Assembly (NCBI RefSeq): GCF_947172395.1
Contig: NC_069087.1
Span: 7,273,107-7,337,106 of the forward strand
Direction: 5' to 3'
DNA: 64,000 bases
Source of the DNA: Bicyclus anynana
Taxonomy: Eukaryota > Arthropoda > Insecta > Lepidoptera > Nymphalidae
The stretch's first letter is position 1. Each line of letters begins with the position of its first letter. Under the pieces are notes generated by a model. It had not been told where the DNA came from, searched no databases, and worked only from the letters and a program-made list of their open reading frames with translations. Shown here piece by piece: positions 37,488 to 47,640 of the stretch. Both the position numbers and the translations under genes were made by a program.

Positions 37488-37779
37488 CATACACACACAA
37501 GGTACCTATTTTACAACCCCACATACACATAAGTGCATAATATCGATTAAAACACACTACACACTGTTTCATTCCTATAAAAAAATCGATTTGTAGACGT
37601 AACGCGCTGAAAACACTATACGAGTAAGTATGTACAACTATTTTCTTAGATAGGGGATATCAAGGCGTTCTCCCAACTGGGCTATAGCAGTCTCTATTAT
37701 TCACTATCCATGTTTAATAGGCTCTATATAATCTATGTAACTGTCCCAACCAATATAGGGAAAACTGATATAACATTCA

Positions 37780-38040
37780 ATATTCAATACGCCAGGCGAC
37801 CGTTACAATCGCCCTTGATTCTTGGCGCCTACCGGTCGCTCGTGAATAATTTACTAGCTAAGATAATGCATTATGTTGCCGCAGTCACGTCTGAGACATT
37901 TGATCGTATAACAAGCGTATTTGAGGAGTGGGCTGGTAATGCGGTGTAATTGCGCGGGCATTATCAGGTGACCCCATATTTGCGGTCGAACGGTGCGAGC
38001 GGCCCGCGGCGGACCCCGCGGACAAACTAGAAAATAAGCT
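37780..38040. promoter_or_regulatory. Candidate conserved regulatory block
   Basis: Unique, GC-richer block with AGGCGACCGTTACAATCG, GGCGCCTACCGGTCGC and a CpG-rich end GCGGCCCGCGGCGGACCCC. Overlapping 79- and 69-codon frames on the two strands argue against a real coding region. Function inferred from composition only. Confidence 0.3.
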
Positions 38041-38720
38041 TTAGTAGTATTAAATTTAAACACTCTTAAAGTGGAACCTAAACGAAGGTACAGAAATCTT
38101 AGTAACTACCTATGAGTGGCGAAGGATGGAATTTTGACGAATAGGAAAAGATAGGAAATTCTTACCGCTTGATTAGCAAACTTAGTTTCTCATACTTCCA
38201 TACATATTCGTTACAATAATGAATGATAATTTTTAAAAAGTAACCCGACGGGAATCTGCTTGCATGAACTCTTTGCCGCTGGTTTACAAACATTTACAAA
38301 CATTGTGCTTTTCCACTAATTAGCTGATTAGTGAAACGAATGGTGTACTTTCAGCTGCCGCAGACGCAATTGATCCAACTTTCCCTTAATTTATAGCTGT
38401 ATATTTTGAAGCCAATAAAACAACCCAAATCAATGTAAATTAATATGCTAAAGTTTTTCTACAAACATAACAAAGGTGGACCAAGCGGGTAGTAGGTACC
38501 TACCTACTTAAGAAGTTGTGGATGCAGACAATTCAAGACTTTGGTGTTCATCCTTGCAAGAGGCATGTCCAGCAGTAGACATTAAATTATGATAGGCTGC
38601 ATAATTAATAATATCATAGGCGACAATCTCTTCTGACCTTTAGAAGGGTTTTCAAAACCAGTTGGAAGTACAACTCGCACCATCGGTGGTACAAGGGCAT
38701 AACTGCAGTTTTTGCAATTT

Positions 38721-39100
38721 TACAGGAGAGCCATTTTAAGATTTTATTTGCGTTCAATACGATCTTGTTCGGCTAATATTGATCTGAAGTAATTGTCGTT
38801 TACATGATGTAAAGCATATATTATGGTTATTTAAGACATGTGAGTATCATAAAATAGAAACGTTTTGTTTGTTTTTAATTAACAAAATTAATAAGGGAGG
38901 GGCACAATTGTACAGGAGAGCCATTTTAAGATTTTATTTGCGTTCAATACGATCTTGTTCGGCTAATATTGATCTGAAGTAATTGTCGTTTACATGATGT
39001 AAAGCATATATTATGGTTATTTAAGACATGTGAGTATCATAAAATAGAAACGTTTTGTTTGTTTTTAATTAACAAAATTAATAAGGGAGGGGCACAATTG
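38721..39100. repeat. Perfect 190-bp tandem duplication
   Basis: Bases 38721-38910 are repeated without a difference at 38911-39100; both begin TACAGGAGAGCCATTTTAAG and end GGAGGGGCACAATTG. The pair sits between ACAAGGGCA (38691-38699) and its inverse TGCCCTTGT (39101-39109). The right edge forms the perfect palindrome GGGCACAATTGTGCCC (39090-39105). Confidence 0.9.
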
Positions 39101-39539
39101 TGCCCTTGTTGCTCCAAAATTTAAGTAATGTTGTAATTGTGACCCTAGGTACACATTCTTTATTAGATGATCTACGAAATAAAAATAACAGTTTTGTTTA
39201 CAATTATCATTTATTTTCATAAGTATTTTACAAACTTCTAATATGATTATGTAGCAAAGACATTAAAAAGCACAAAGGGCTAAAAAATCAAATTCCAGTA
39301 ACTACCACTGCTATTAGACACTATTTTTATCTTAAATCAGTCTCTCAGTACTATTTGGATTGACATTACTTTGTTTAAACTTAATAATTACATGAAGAAA
39401 TAATAAAAAAAGAGATTAATACATTATTTTAAATAATCTTGATGTTTAAACCTTACAAAATAATCGAAAACATCTAATGTAAAAAAATAATCAAAAAGGA
39501 CATTGACCAAATGACTATAAAGATCAACTTTATTGTGTC

Positions 39540-39960
39540 ACAATGAAATATTTCATATTTCTTTGACGTTTTTTAGATCGTTTTTTATTTGATTCAATAT
39601 TTTCTGAGTCGACTCTTTATGCAGCTAGAAAAGCTGCTGCTGGAACTAGTTGAGTCATTGTCGGAGCTGGAGGAACTGGACGAGTTTCTAGATTGTAAAT
39701 GTCTAGTTTTGCATAAAATCCGCCTTGTTGAGTTTATACTCTGAGCCTGCTGATGGTGAAAAATCTTCATTATGTGACATTATATCAGCAGGGTTTATTG
39801 TGTCCGTAAATTGATGTTTGAAGTAGGTTCTGTCTTGCCGTGATCATTTTCTTCAACACAATAATTTGCGTTTTCCAAATTTTCATCAATCTGAGGCTTT
39901 TCAGTAGTTTGCCTGTTATATTTTGATCATCAAATAGAATATTTAAAATTTTTCTACATT
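39540..39960 (-). pseudogene. Decayed coding fragment, Ser-rich and Lys/Arg-rich C-terminus
   Basis: The minus strand gives coding-like pieces in shifting frames: EKPQIDENLENANYCVEEND first, then HNEDFSPSAGSEYKLNKADF in a second frame, then a run SRNSSSSSSSDNDSTSSSSS, and finally NKKRSKKRQRNMKYFIVTQ and a stop. At least two frameshifts separate them. An acidic/Ser segment followed by a basic tail could be the end of a host gene retrocopy or of a transposon-borne protein; I cannot name the family. No poly(A) tract marks a clear retrocopy end. Confidence 0.4.
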
Positions 39961-40495
39961 AGGATTCCCATTTTGTTCTAAAATCACAAATTAAAACAAA
40001 AAATTGTAAGCTGACTAAATTAAAACTTTTGATAATTATGTAGTTACACTATAGTTACATCCTACTTATTAAAGTTGCGTGCCAAAGCGAATGAACCGAG
40101 AATCGAACCCAAGACCTTCGAATCGAATAACATCGAAACAAACACATCCATAGAATTATTCAAAACGGCCGTAAGTCTACTTAACCTTTTAAGCAATATT
40201 ACTTCCAAAGTAAAAAATGTTATTATGTCTACCTTAATTGGTATGATATAGACAGATTTGTGTTAAATACAACAAAAAATATATAAATACTGGACATACA
40301 AAGCCATAACTGCTTGGAGGACTTTGTTCCTCCAAATACGCGCTCATTTGGAAGGTTTAAGTACACTAAATCTGACTTTGTCTCTCCAGAACGTAAAATA
40401 AAAAATGGCATATTTACCTTAACGACTTTGTCGCGTCAACACAAAACCAAATCGCGCGCATGCGATGCCGCAACTGACCATTGAGACTTTTTCGC

Positions 40496-40776
40496 GCTGC
40501 CTCCGATTCCGGAGGGTGTGGGTTCAAATCCTGTCCAGGACATGCACTTCCGACTTTTCAGTTGTGTGCATTTAAGAAATTAAATACCACTTATCTCAAA
40601 CGGTGAAGGAAAACATCGTGAGAAAACCTGCATACCAGAAAATTTTCTTAATTCTCTGCGTGTTTGAAGTCTGCTAATCCGCATTGGGCCATCGTGGTGG
40701 ACTATTGGCCTAACCCCTCTCACTCTGAGAGGAGACTCGAGCTCAGCAGTGAGCCGAATATGCGTTGATAATGATG
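40496..40776 (+). mobile_element. SINE family A, 5' A box lost
   Basis: Begins within the head at CTGCCTCCGATTCCGGAGGG, retains GGTTCAAATCC (a mutated B box) and the complete body, and ends TTGATAATGATGAATAACG. Confidence 0.75.
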
Positions 40777-40859
40777 AATAACGTAGAACCTCCTAGGTAT
40801 AAAGCAAATACACCATCAGAGAGGTCTAAAAGAGACGTTGTTGCTCTTAGGTTTGTAAT

Positions 40860-41200
40860 TTCAAATGCTACAAATAGGTCGCGTTACAAAAGGACGTAAT
40901 GAAGTGACGCAAGGAGCGTCCGCGCGTCGGAGCGAAGTCTTTGATGTCTCAATTAGTAACGAGAGCGGGTAATTGTGGCGAAAATTAATTCGCGCTCGGC
41001 TGGAGGCTGAAAGCGGGGGAGATCGTGTGACGTCACTTAATGATTAGAACGTTATTTGCCTTATTAGCTGACTCCTCTGACTTTATTTAGGGGGTTGATG
41101 GATTTAATTTTAAATGGAAAAATGGTATAAGAGAGTATTGATAGCCTTGTTATAGCTGACTCTTCTAATTTTTATTAAGGGCATTGTTTATTTTAATAAA
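40860..41200. promoter_or_regulatory. GC-richer unique block, partly duplicated downstream
   Basis: CGCAAGGAGCGTCCGCGCG, TCAATTAGTAACGAGAGCGG, AATTAATTCGCGCTCGGC and a CRE-like GTGACGTCAC at about 41026. A weaker relative of 40999-41110 follows at 41473-41590. Candidate regulatory element. Confidence 0.3.
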
Positions 41201-41417
41201 CTCAATCCTTAATGTTGAATTTGCTCTGAATTTGGGATTTTATTGAATATTGGACTATATTTAAAGGCCTTGAGGTATAATTTTCATTACTAATAATTCT
41301 AAAACTGTCAAAGCAAAATTGGCCAGGAAAAATGGATAATGGTATAAGAGAGTATTGATAGTCTTGTTATAGCTGACTCCTCTAATTTTTATTTAGGGGA
41401 TTGTTTATTTTAATAAA
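41116..41417. repeat. Direct 85-bp repeats flanking an M1 MITE fragment
   Basis: Unit 1 (41116-41200) and unit 2 (41326-41417) both read GGAAAAATGG..TATAAGAGAGTATTGATAG and end GTTTATTTTAATAAA. Unit 2 has a 7-bp insertion and few substitutions. Exactly between them lies a 125-bp central piece of MITE M1 (41201-41325; TTTGCTCTGAATTTGGGATT). Confidence 0.75.
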
Positions 41418-41627
41418 TGATAAACGAAACTAGTAAGAAGGTAATTGTGAAAACCTTTATGAGTTTCGTAGGTGGATGCTGAAAACGGGGGTTTTCCCCT
41501 ATCTGTGACGTAATTTACTGATTAGAAATTTATTAGCCTCGTGGGAGCTAATTCTTGGCTAAGACTAACTTTATTTTTGGGATGATTATAACAAAATATT
41601 TATTATGAAGGTCTTAAAAGCTTTATA

Positions 41628-41830
41628 ATCAAACAAATCACAAATTTCCGCCTTTTTAAACCTACATAGGCTTCATCCCGGAAATTTGTGATTTGTTTGA
41701 TATAGATTTTACTCTGGATTAACATGTGTTAATCCTAAAATCTATATAGATTCCAAATTTCAGCCAAATCGCTTCAGTAACCGCACCGCAAAGGAGGAAC
41801 AACATACTTACACACAAACCGGCGTGTAAT
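41628..41830. mobile_element. Helitron remnants forming nested hairpins
   Basis: A 22-bp perfect stem (41628-41649 with 41680-41701) contains CAAATCACAAATTTCC. It is followed by a second hairpin at 41700-41747 whose arms are inverted copies of the Helitron ATAGATTTTACTCTGGATTA block. The right part (CAGCCAAATCGCTTCAGTAA, AGGAGGAACAACATACTTAC) is Helitron in minus orientation. It looks like two half-copies joined head to head. Confidence 0.5.
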
Positions 41831-42388
41831 GAATTTTAATATTATTTATTAAATAAATGTATAAGAAGGTAAGATAGAAAACGAAACACTAAAAAAATCG
41901 ATAGTGTCGATTTGCAAAGTTCAACCGGAAGTGAGTCGGTGTTAGGGCGTATAAAGTAACACATTTAACACCAAGGAGCATACAGCCTTAATAAACCAAT
42001 CCGCTTCATTACCCAATGCACACCGGAAGCGCGGCATTACTCGCTCATCATTACGACCGCAACCTCCCCCTAAAATATTGCATATCACTTCTTAAAAAAA
42101 TACTTTAGCGGCTAAGCTTGAGTCGAACTCCACTAAGATGGTTTCGTATATATATATTTTTAATATTGCGCACTTAATGTGGTGCTTGTTTAAATATCAT
42201 ATCTTGCCAAGTTTCATTTGAGTTCATTCAGTAGTTTCAACATGATACCCGGTCTACAAAAATACAGACAGACAGACAAAAATTATGCTCTCCGACTAAA
42301 ATTTTCAAATATGTAAAAAATGTACGCAGTTTGATCTGTTAAGTGCAGTTTTATTATAAGTATAGTGTTTTTTTTTTATATTGAATGT

Positions 42389-42453
42389 TAGAATTTAAAC
42401 AAATGTCCTCATTATGGGCAAATCCCATAAGGATCCCATTTGTTTAAATTCTA
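42389..42453. repeat. 65-nt imperfect hairpin
   Basis: A perfect 17-bp outer stem (TAGAATTTAAACAAATG and its inverse) encloses an inner TATGGG/CCCATA stem with asymmetric bulges and a CAAAT loop. A Helitron-like CATCCGCTAG end lies 15 bp downstream. Precursor-miRNA-like in shape only. Confidence 0.5.
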
Positions 42454-42489
42454 TATAAAGAAGGGCATCCGCTAGAATGGTACAGCTAA

Positions 42490-42780
42490 TTATGAATTAA
42501 ACCTTTTAAACACACATAACATTGAATTTTTAAGGCTATATTTTATACTTATGGCAAATAAATGGCACGCACGGAACCCTAAATGCAATTGTTTAACGGC
42601 TTTATCGCGTCGGGTGTAAGGCAGTTTCAGTTGGCGGCGAAAAACTGAGTTATTTGCGGCCGCGCGGTGAATGGTGGTCATTTGTACAATGGCAGCATAT
42701 GGCTGATGAACTGCGAGGGTCCTGATGGGAGCTTATTGCTAGCCTTGCCATTGTTTGTTTACCAAATGCAAATCAACTTT
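42490..42780. promoter_or_regulatory. Candidate conserved regulatory block
   Basis: Unique, GC-richer block (TTATCGCGTCGGGTGTAAGG, GTTGGCGGCGAAAAACTGAG, TGCGGCCGCGCGGTGAATGG). The 63-codon minus frame has no domain or splice support. Regulatory role is only inferred. Confidence 0.25.
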
Positions 42781-42820
42781 AATTAACAGAAAATTGGTTA
42801 AGTTTTTAGTTTATAGTCAA

Positions 42821-43090
42821 CTAGCAGACGCCCGCGACCTCGTCCGCGTAGAATTTAGTTTTTCACAAATCCCTCGGGAACCATGGATTTTTCCGGGATA
42901 AAAGTAGCCTATGTGTTAACCCAGGCTATAATCTATCTCTACTTTAAATTTCCGGTTCAGTAGCTGAGGCGTGAAAGAATAACAAACATTCATAACGTCA
43001 AACTCATCAGGTTTTTGCAAATCTCGGAAATCCATGGTTGGAAATGGAAATGGAAATCGGGATAAAAACCCTATGTTTTAATCCAGAGTA
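42821..43090 (-). mobile_element. Helitron copy, 3' end intact
   Basis: The minus-strand 3' end is GACGAGGTCGCGGGCGTCTG followed by CTAG, with hairpin-capable CAGACG/CGTCTG flanks. CTATGTGTTAACCCAGG and AATCCATGG..TTTCC blocks match the family. The distal part is rearranged, with a short GGAAATGGAAATGGAAAT repeat. Confidence 0.6.
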
Positions 43091-43099
43091 TACATAGGA

Positions 43100-43275
43100 T
43101 AATATTAAAAAGATTTCAATTAGACTTATTTTACAAGCTCTTTCGAAACGTCGGGTATATTATAAGATAATGGTGATAATAATCAGTAGAAAATTCACCT
43201 AAAATTTGAGTTACGTGGGTTCCAAAGCGCCTTGGTCCGAGAAGAGCCCACAACAAACTCAGCTAGGTTTCTCCA
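43100..43275 (-). mobile_element. LINE 3' tail fragment
   Basis: Matches 13252-13445: CAAGCTCTTTCGAAACGTC, GATAATGGTGATAATAATC, GCGCCTTGGTCCGAGAAGAG and ACAACAAACTCAG, all in plus-strand reading. Confidence 0.6.
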
Positions 43276-43587
43276 CAATACTTTTCAATACTTTAATACA
43301 ACGTAACTAGCGGGGAGTTTAGTTGAAAGTGACAGTTTACAAAGTAATAAAGATAGCAAAATAACAATAATTTTATAATGCTACGACTAAGTAAGTAGGT
43401 ACAATAAATATGTTTTTTTTTAATCTTCTGCATTTAGATTGAAAACTTTAACTTTAATTGTTCAAAAAATATATTTTCTAATAATAAATAATAATGATGA
43501 TGCCCCTTGAGGTAAATGGCAGATTCCGTTTCTCTATTTCAACCAATCTGTAGACCTCGTTCAAATAATATCGTTATCAAACCATAT

Positions 43588-43684
43588 TCTGCTCACTGCT
43601 GAGATCAAGTCTTTCACTATGAGAGGGGTTAATCCAATAGTCCACCACGCTGGCTCAATGCGGATTGGCATACTTCAAGTAGGT
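43588..43684 (-). mobile_element. SINE family A 3' fragment
   Basis: Plus-strand GCTCACTGCTGAGATCAAG, GAGAGGGGTTAATCCAATAG and CCACGCTGGCTCAATGCGGA are the inverse of the family 3' part. Confidence 0.65.
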
Positions 43685-43779
43685 GGAAATAAATACTAAC
43701 GGTATTCAACAACTTCGTAAAACTTAATTACACTTCATTACCTATTAAATCTTTAATACAACGTAAAAGTAGTTAACTA

Positions 43780-45184
43780 GTATAATCACCGACCAATTAA
43801 ATTCCCGACGTGTCCCACTGAAGCCTATTTGAGGTGCTATTTGATTAGAAATTAATAAAGCTTTGTAACAATTAAATTTTCCACTTTCCCCGAAGGGAGT
43901 TCTACGTCCACCTACCGGCCACAAGTGGAATTTTAAATACCGGAGCAGTCTATAATCAGAAACTATAATACCGCCGAATAAATGGAGCAAAGGACATAAT
44001 GATACGACTGGATTTAATTACGAGCACTTATTGAGGAAAAGGTGTCCATTTTCACGCGCAGTAGGCGCTACTGGTGAAAGTCTTGGGACTTTAATCGCAA
44101 GTTATTTATAATGAATAGCCTCCGTTCCATAAACGGTCCTATGAATTTAAAAACAAACAACTGTTTTACTTGCAAACGTATTTCATATTTGTTGTTTCTA
44201 TTTACTTTGTTATATTTCAATATTAATTTGTTGTTTGAATATATTTTGTTAAGTTCTTTAGTAGGAACATAATAGGTAGTTGACTCATATCAAATTTGAT
44301 ATAAACAATATTAATTTCGTATAGTACATGGAACAAGGGCCCGAAATATCTATTAACCAATAAAAATTAAGGATTTCTTATAAACTTAATTTAGAAATCA
44401 TGTATTTGTTCAAACTGTCCAAACGTCAAAATGCTGTCGTCTATTTTGTGACGTCACTAACACACTTGATGTACTAAACGTCAAACTAATAGTTTTTTGT
44501 CAAACGCTCCGTTTGTCAGGGATTTGTTATAGTGACGTCATGAAACAATTGAAATATAGACCGTAATGGCCGACAGACGTTTTGGCTCGTATTGTCGAAA
44601 ACACATTTAAAAATTAAAATTTTCATGTAATCACGTCTCAAAAAAATATGAAAAAAAATCATTCTAGTAATAGATAATGAACAATTTAAGAACATTAAAA
44701 AAAAGTGTCATCTAGCCTATTATTCAATGAAAGATTTCTTTCAAATGATACTTATTTTTTATGATAATTTACAAAAGTAATGTACGATAATGGATTCCGT
44801 CATCGTTTTATGGAAGTTTATAATAGGCATGTAAGTGTTCTATAAATCATGTAGTGCAGGTTATAATTAAAATCACGAAGCAGTAAGATTTGGGAAGCTA
44901 GTGTGTTATTAATTTCTCCGTTTCGTTAGATGAATCGCCGTTGATTAGCTGAGAGGAGAGCAAGGATGCCGTGACCACGTGGACTCAACGCTCGACTTGT
45001 AATTAACTAACTTACCGAAATTAATGATCTTTTCACGAGAAAACATTAAAAATAAATCAAATAATGATTATATATATTTTTTTGCTTTTCTGTTTGTTGA
45101 TTTGGTATAGGAAATACCATACAATAGCCATTTCTGACAGGACCACATGAAACAACAAAATCTAAATCTATAAGTTATTCTCAC
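43780..45184. other. Gene-free stretch
   Basis: 43780-44125 is unique and GC-richer (CCTACCGGCCACAAGTGG, CGCGCAGTAGGCGCTACTGG). 44335-44610 has two CRE-like TGACGTCA sites (about 44450 and 44530) and repeated AAACGTCAAA, possibly an undescribed repeat. 44880-45010 is another unique block. No coding evidence, including for the 81-codon minus frame at 43745-43990. Confidence 0.35.
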
Positions 45185-45320
45185 ATGGCTTGAATTAATA
45201 CATCACCGGCTTAGCACTGCCTTCATACTGATCAGCAGGTAGAACATATTATGATGTTATTTTTCACTTTTTAGTTAAGTGGGTACGTTTTTAGGTTTTG
45301 AAGTCGGTTGTATTTTTTTT
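45185..45320 (+). mobile_element. 3' part of the AACCGACTTC-family element
   Basis: Shares CACCGGCTTAGCACTGCC, TGATCAGCAGGTAG..CATAT and GAAGTCGGTTGTATTTTTTT with the end of the 10153 copy. Confidence 0.55.
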
Positions 45321-45329
45321 ATTAAAATT

Positions 45330-47356
45330 TTTCTTAATGACTATTTCGTTGAGCTTTTTCTTTCCTCTGAACAATTGTAAATGTACAAACATTCAAAGAT
45401 AAAGTCTTTAAAAAAACTATCTCAAAATCGATATTGTACCTATACATGTACATGTAGTACATTTTGTTTTATCAGGATATCGAAACAGATTTTTCACATT
45501 TGAGACATATCTATAGAAAACATGTAAAAGATTTAAAAGACTGGAAATAGTAGCTACCATAGGTACCCTACCTATTACATAGTACCTACCTACCTATTGT
45601 CGACAAGCATCATATTTTGTCTTTATGTATGTTGTACCTACCTGTATCAAATTCTAAACATAAATATATTATGTGTTTTAGTAATTAACATCGTAAATAT
45701 CAACTCATCTCTGCTCGAGGATGGAATAGGTTACTAAATCTTCATATAATTTCGGCATTAATCTTAACCAACGTCCATAAATCAACGTGAATACGCTATA
45801 AAATTGTTTTTTCGCGCGTCCTTATGAAAGCGATTATACGAAAATTATAATAATTGTGCGCCGCATAATTACGTGATGTAATGCAAGCCCGTCGATATAT
45901 AGCGATCAATTTGAATTTATGTAAAATATCGTGCAATAAATTTACATTTTATAACTCGTAGCCGCGCGATTCCTATCTCTGTTTAGGATCAAGGCCTTGT
46001 CGGGACCATTGCTTGCGTTCATTTCATTTGTTCACATATGGCCTGATCAAATATGAATTCCATTTTTACACGTAGGTACCTACTCGTAGTTTTAAATAAA
46101 CTACGAGTACGTACATTTTAAATAAAACTCTTAAATAAAGAACTTTTAAATAAAGCTCTTCGAAAGCGCACCAGAGATTTCGACTTATATTTCGAGATAT
46201 TGGCACCTACTAATGCTTGCCAATTTCGTTCGTAACACTCCCGATAGTCCTCATCATCAACGAACTAAGTATTTACTTTAAATCGTATACAAAGGTCTAC
46301 GCTGTCTGTATATTTTTTTTTTAATTTATTATTCAACAAAAAACACATTTCAATTAAGCCTAACCATAGTGCAACACAGACCACAGTTGCTTTGTGTTGC
46401 ACTATGGTATAACCATACAGCGTGCTATAAACTAAACTCGGAAAACCCTTGCAAGCTGTCGCATGAGCTTCAATGTACAAGTAGGTCCATATGTAGAGTA
46501 GGTATGCCCAAGTAAGTAATTTTTCTCTAAGAAATGAATCTGTTAATTACGAACAATAAGTATTAGTTGTAGACAATTGAGCTTTACAATTTAGTACCTT
46601 TACTATAATAGCCTGTATAATATATATAGCCTATAATCGTGCCCAATCAATTGTTTTTCAACAAATTTTCCGCCATATTATTTCATCAATAGGCATGAAC
46701 CAAGTCACGTTTATTCAAATTAACATCTCATGAAATCTCAACCTAGATAGATGATCTAGACATGGATACCTGGATAGCCCAACTCAAAATGGAATATTCT
46801 CAGTAGGATAATGGTTGATTCTTGACATATTTTATATAATGCGGGCCCGAGGCGAGTCGGCCGACACTATGTCTAATAAATTTATGGAGGTTCATTTTAA
46901 TGTTGATCGCGCTCGAAGACGAAATTATAATCGTCGCGCTCGGGGCGCGGCGCGCGAGCGAGCCGCTCGGCGACTTCTCGCCAATATGTTTACTACACCA
47001 AAAACATACAAACAAACAAACTTTACGTACTCGTAGTGACGTACGCTGTTGCTTTATAAGTGTGAGGTCTCCAATTTGAATCCGGATTTCTGATAAAATT
47101 TAAAAAAAAAATGCTATCCATCATCATCATTATCAGCCAATTCTAACACTACAGTATGAGAGGGGATATTAAACTAATAGCAATAGTTGGCGGGCTTAGG
47201 GAGGTAATATATATATTATCTGGTATAGCCCGACCTAAGATTCGAATTCAGAATCTCGTAATCAAATATTATGTGGATATTAATCACTAGAACAACGCGC
47301 GGTTAATTATAAGTCAGTTAATAATACCCGCTTAACTACAGCAACTTATTTTTGAT
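45330..47356. other. Gene-free stretch with hairpin and a CpG patch
   Basis: 45800-46000 carries unique DNA with homeodomain-type sites (CAATAAATTTAC, CATAATTACGTG). A 15-bp perfect stem ACCATAGTGCAACAC lies at 46363-46408. A CpG-rich patch lies at 46838-46985 beside TAATAAATTTATGGAGG, with 71- and 73-codon frames on opposite strands that cancel as evidence. Near 47100-47330 there are tRNA-like GATTCGAATTC scraps. Confidence 0.35.
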
Positions 47357-47640
47357 GGCCTTCGTGGCGCAATGGTATGCGCGGTGGATTTACAAAACGG
47401 AGGTTTGGGTTCGATCCCCGGCTGGGCCGATTGAGATTTTCTTAATTGGTCCAGGTCTGGCTGGTGGAAGGTTTCGGCCTTGGCTATTACCACCCTACCG
47501 GCAAAGACATACCGCCAAGTGATTTAGCGTTCCGGTACGATGTCGTATAGAAACCAAAAGGGGTGTGGATTTTCATCCTCATCATCACTTACCGTCAGGT
47601 GAGATTGTATTCACGGGCTAACTTGTAAAGACTAATAAAA
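47357..47640 (+). mobile_element. SINE family B, full length
   Basis: tRNA-derived head GGCCTTCGTGGCGCAATGG (A box) and GGTTCGATCCC (B box, 47408-47418). The body has CTGGCTGGTGGAAGGTTTCG, CCACCCTACCGGCAAAGAC and GGGGTGTGGATTTTCATCC, and the end GGGCTAACTTGTAAAGACTA. Reference copy for the truncated ones at 4221, 8138, 21600, 23690, 29366 and 63822. Not a functional tRNA gene: it is fused to the SINE body and lacks a credible acceptor stem. Confidence 0.85.

Noticed and set aside
47357..47430. tRNA gene
   Set aside because: A and B boxes are present, but it continues into a SINE body with truncated copies elsewhere; no convincing acceptor stem.
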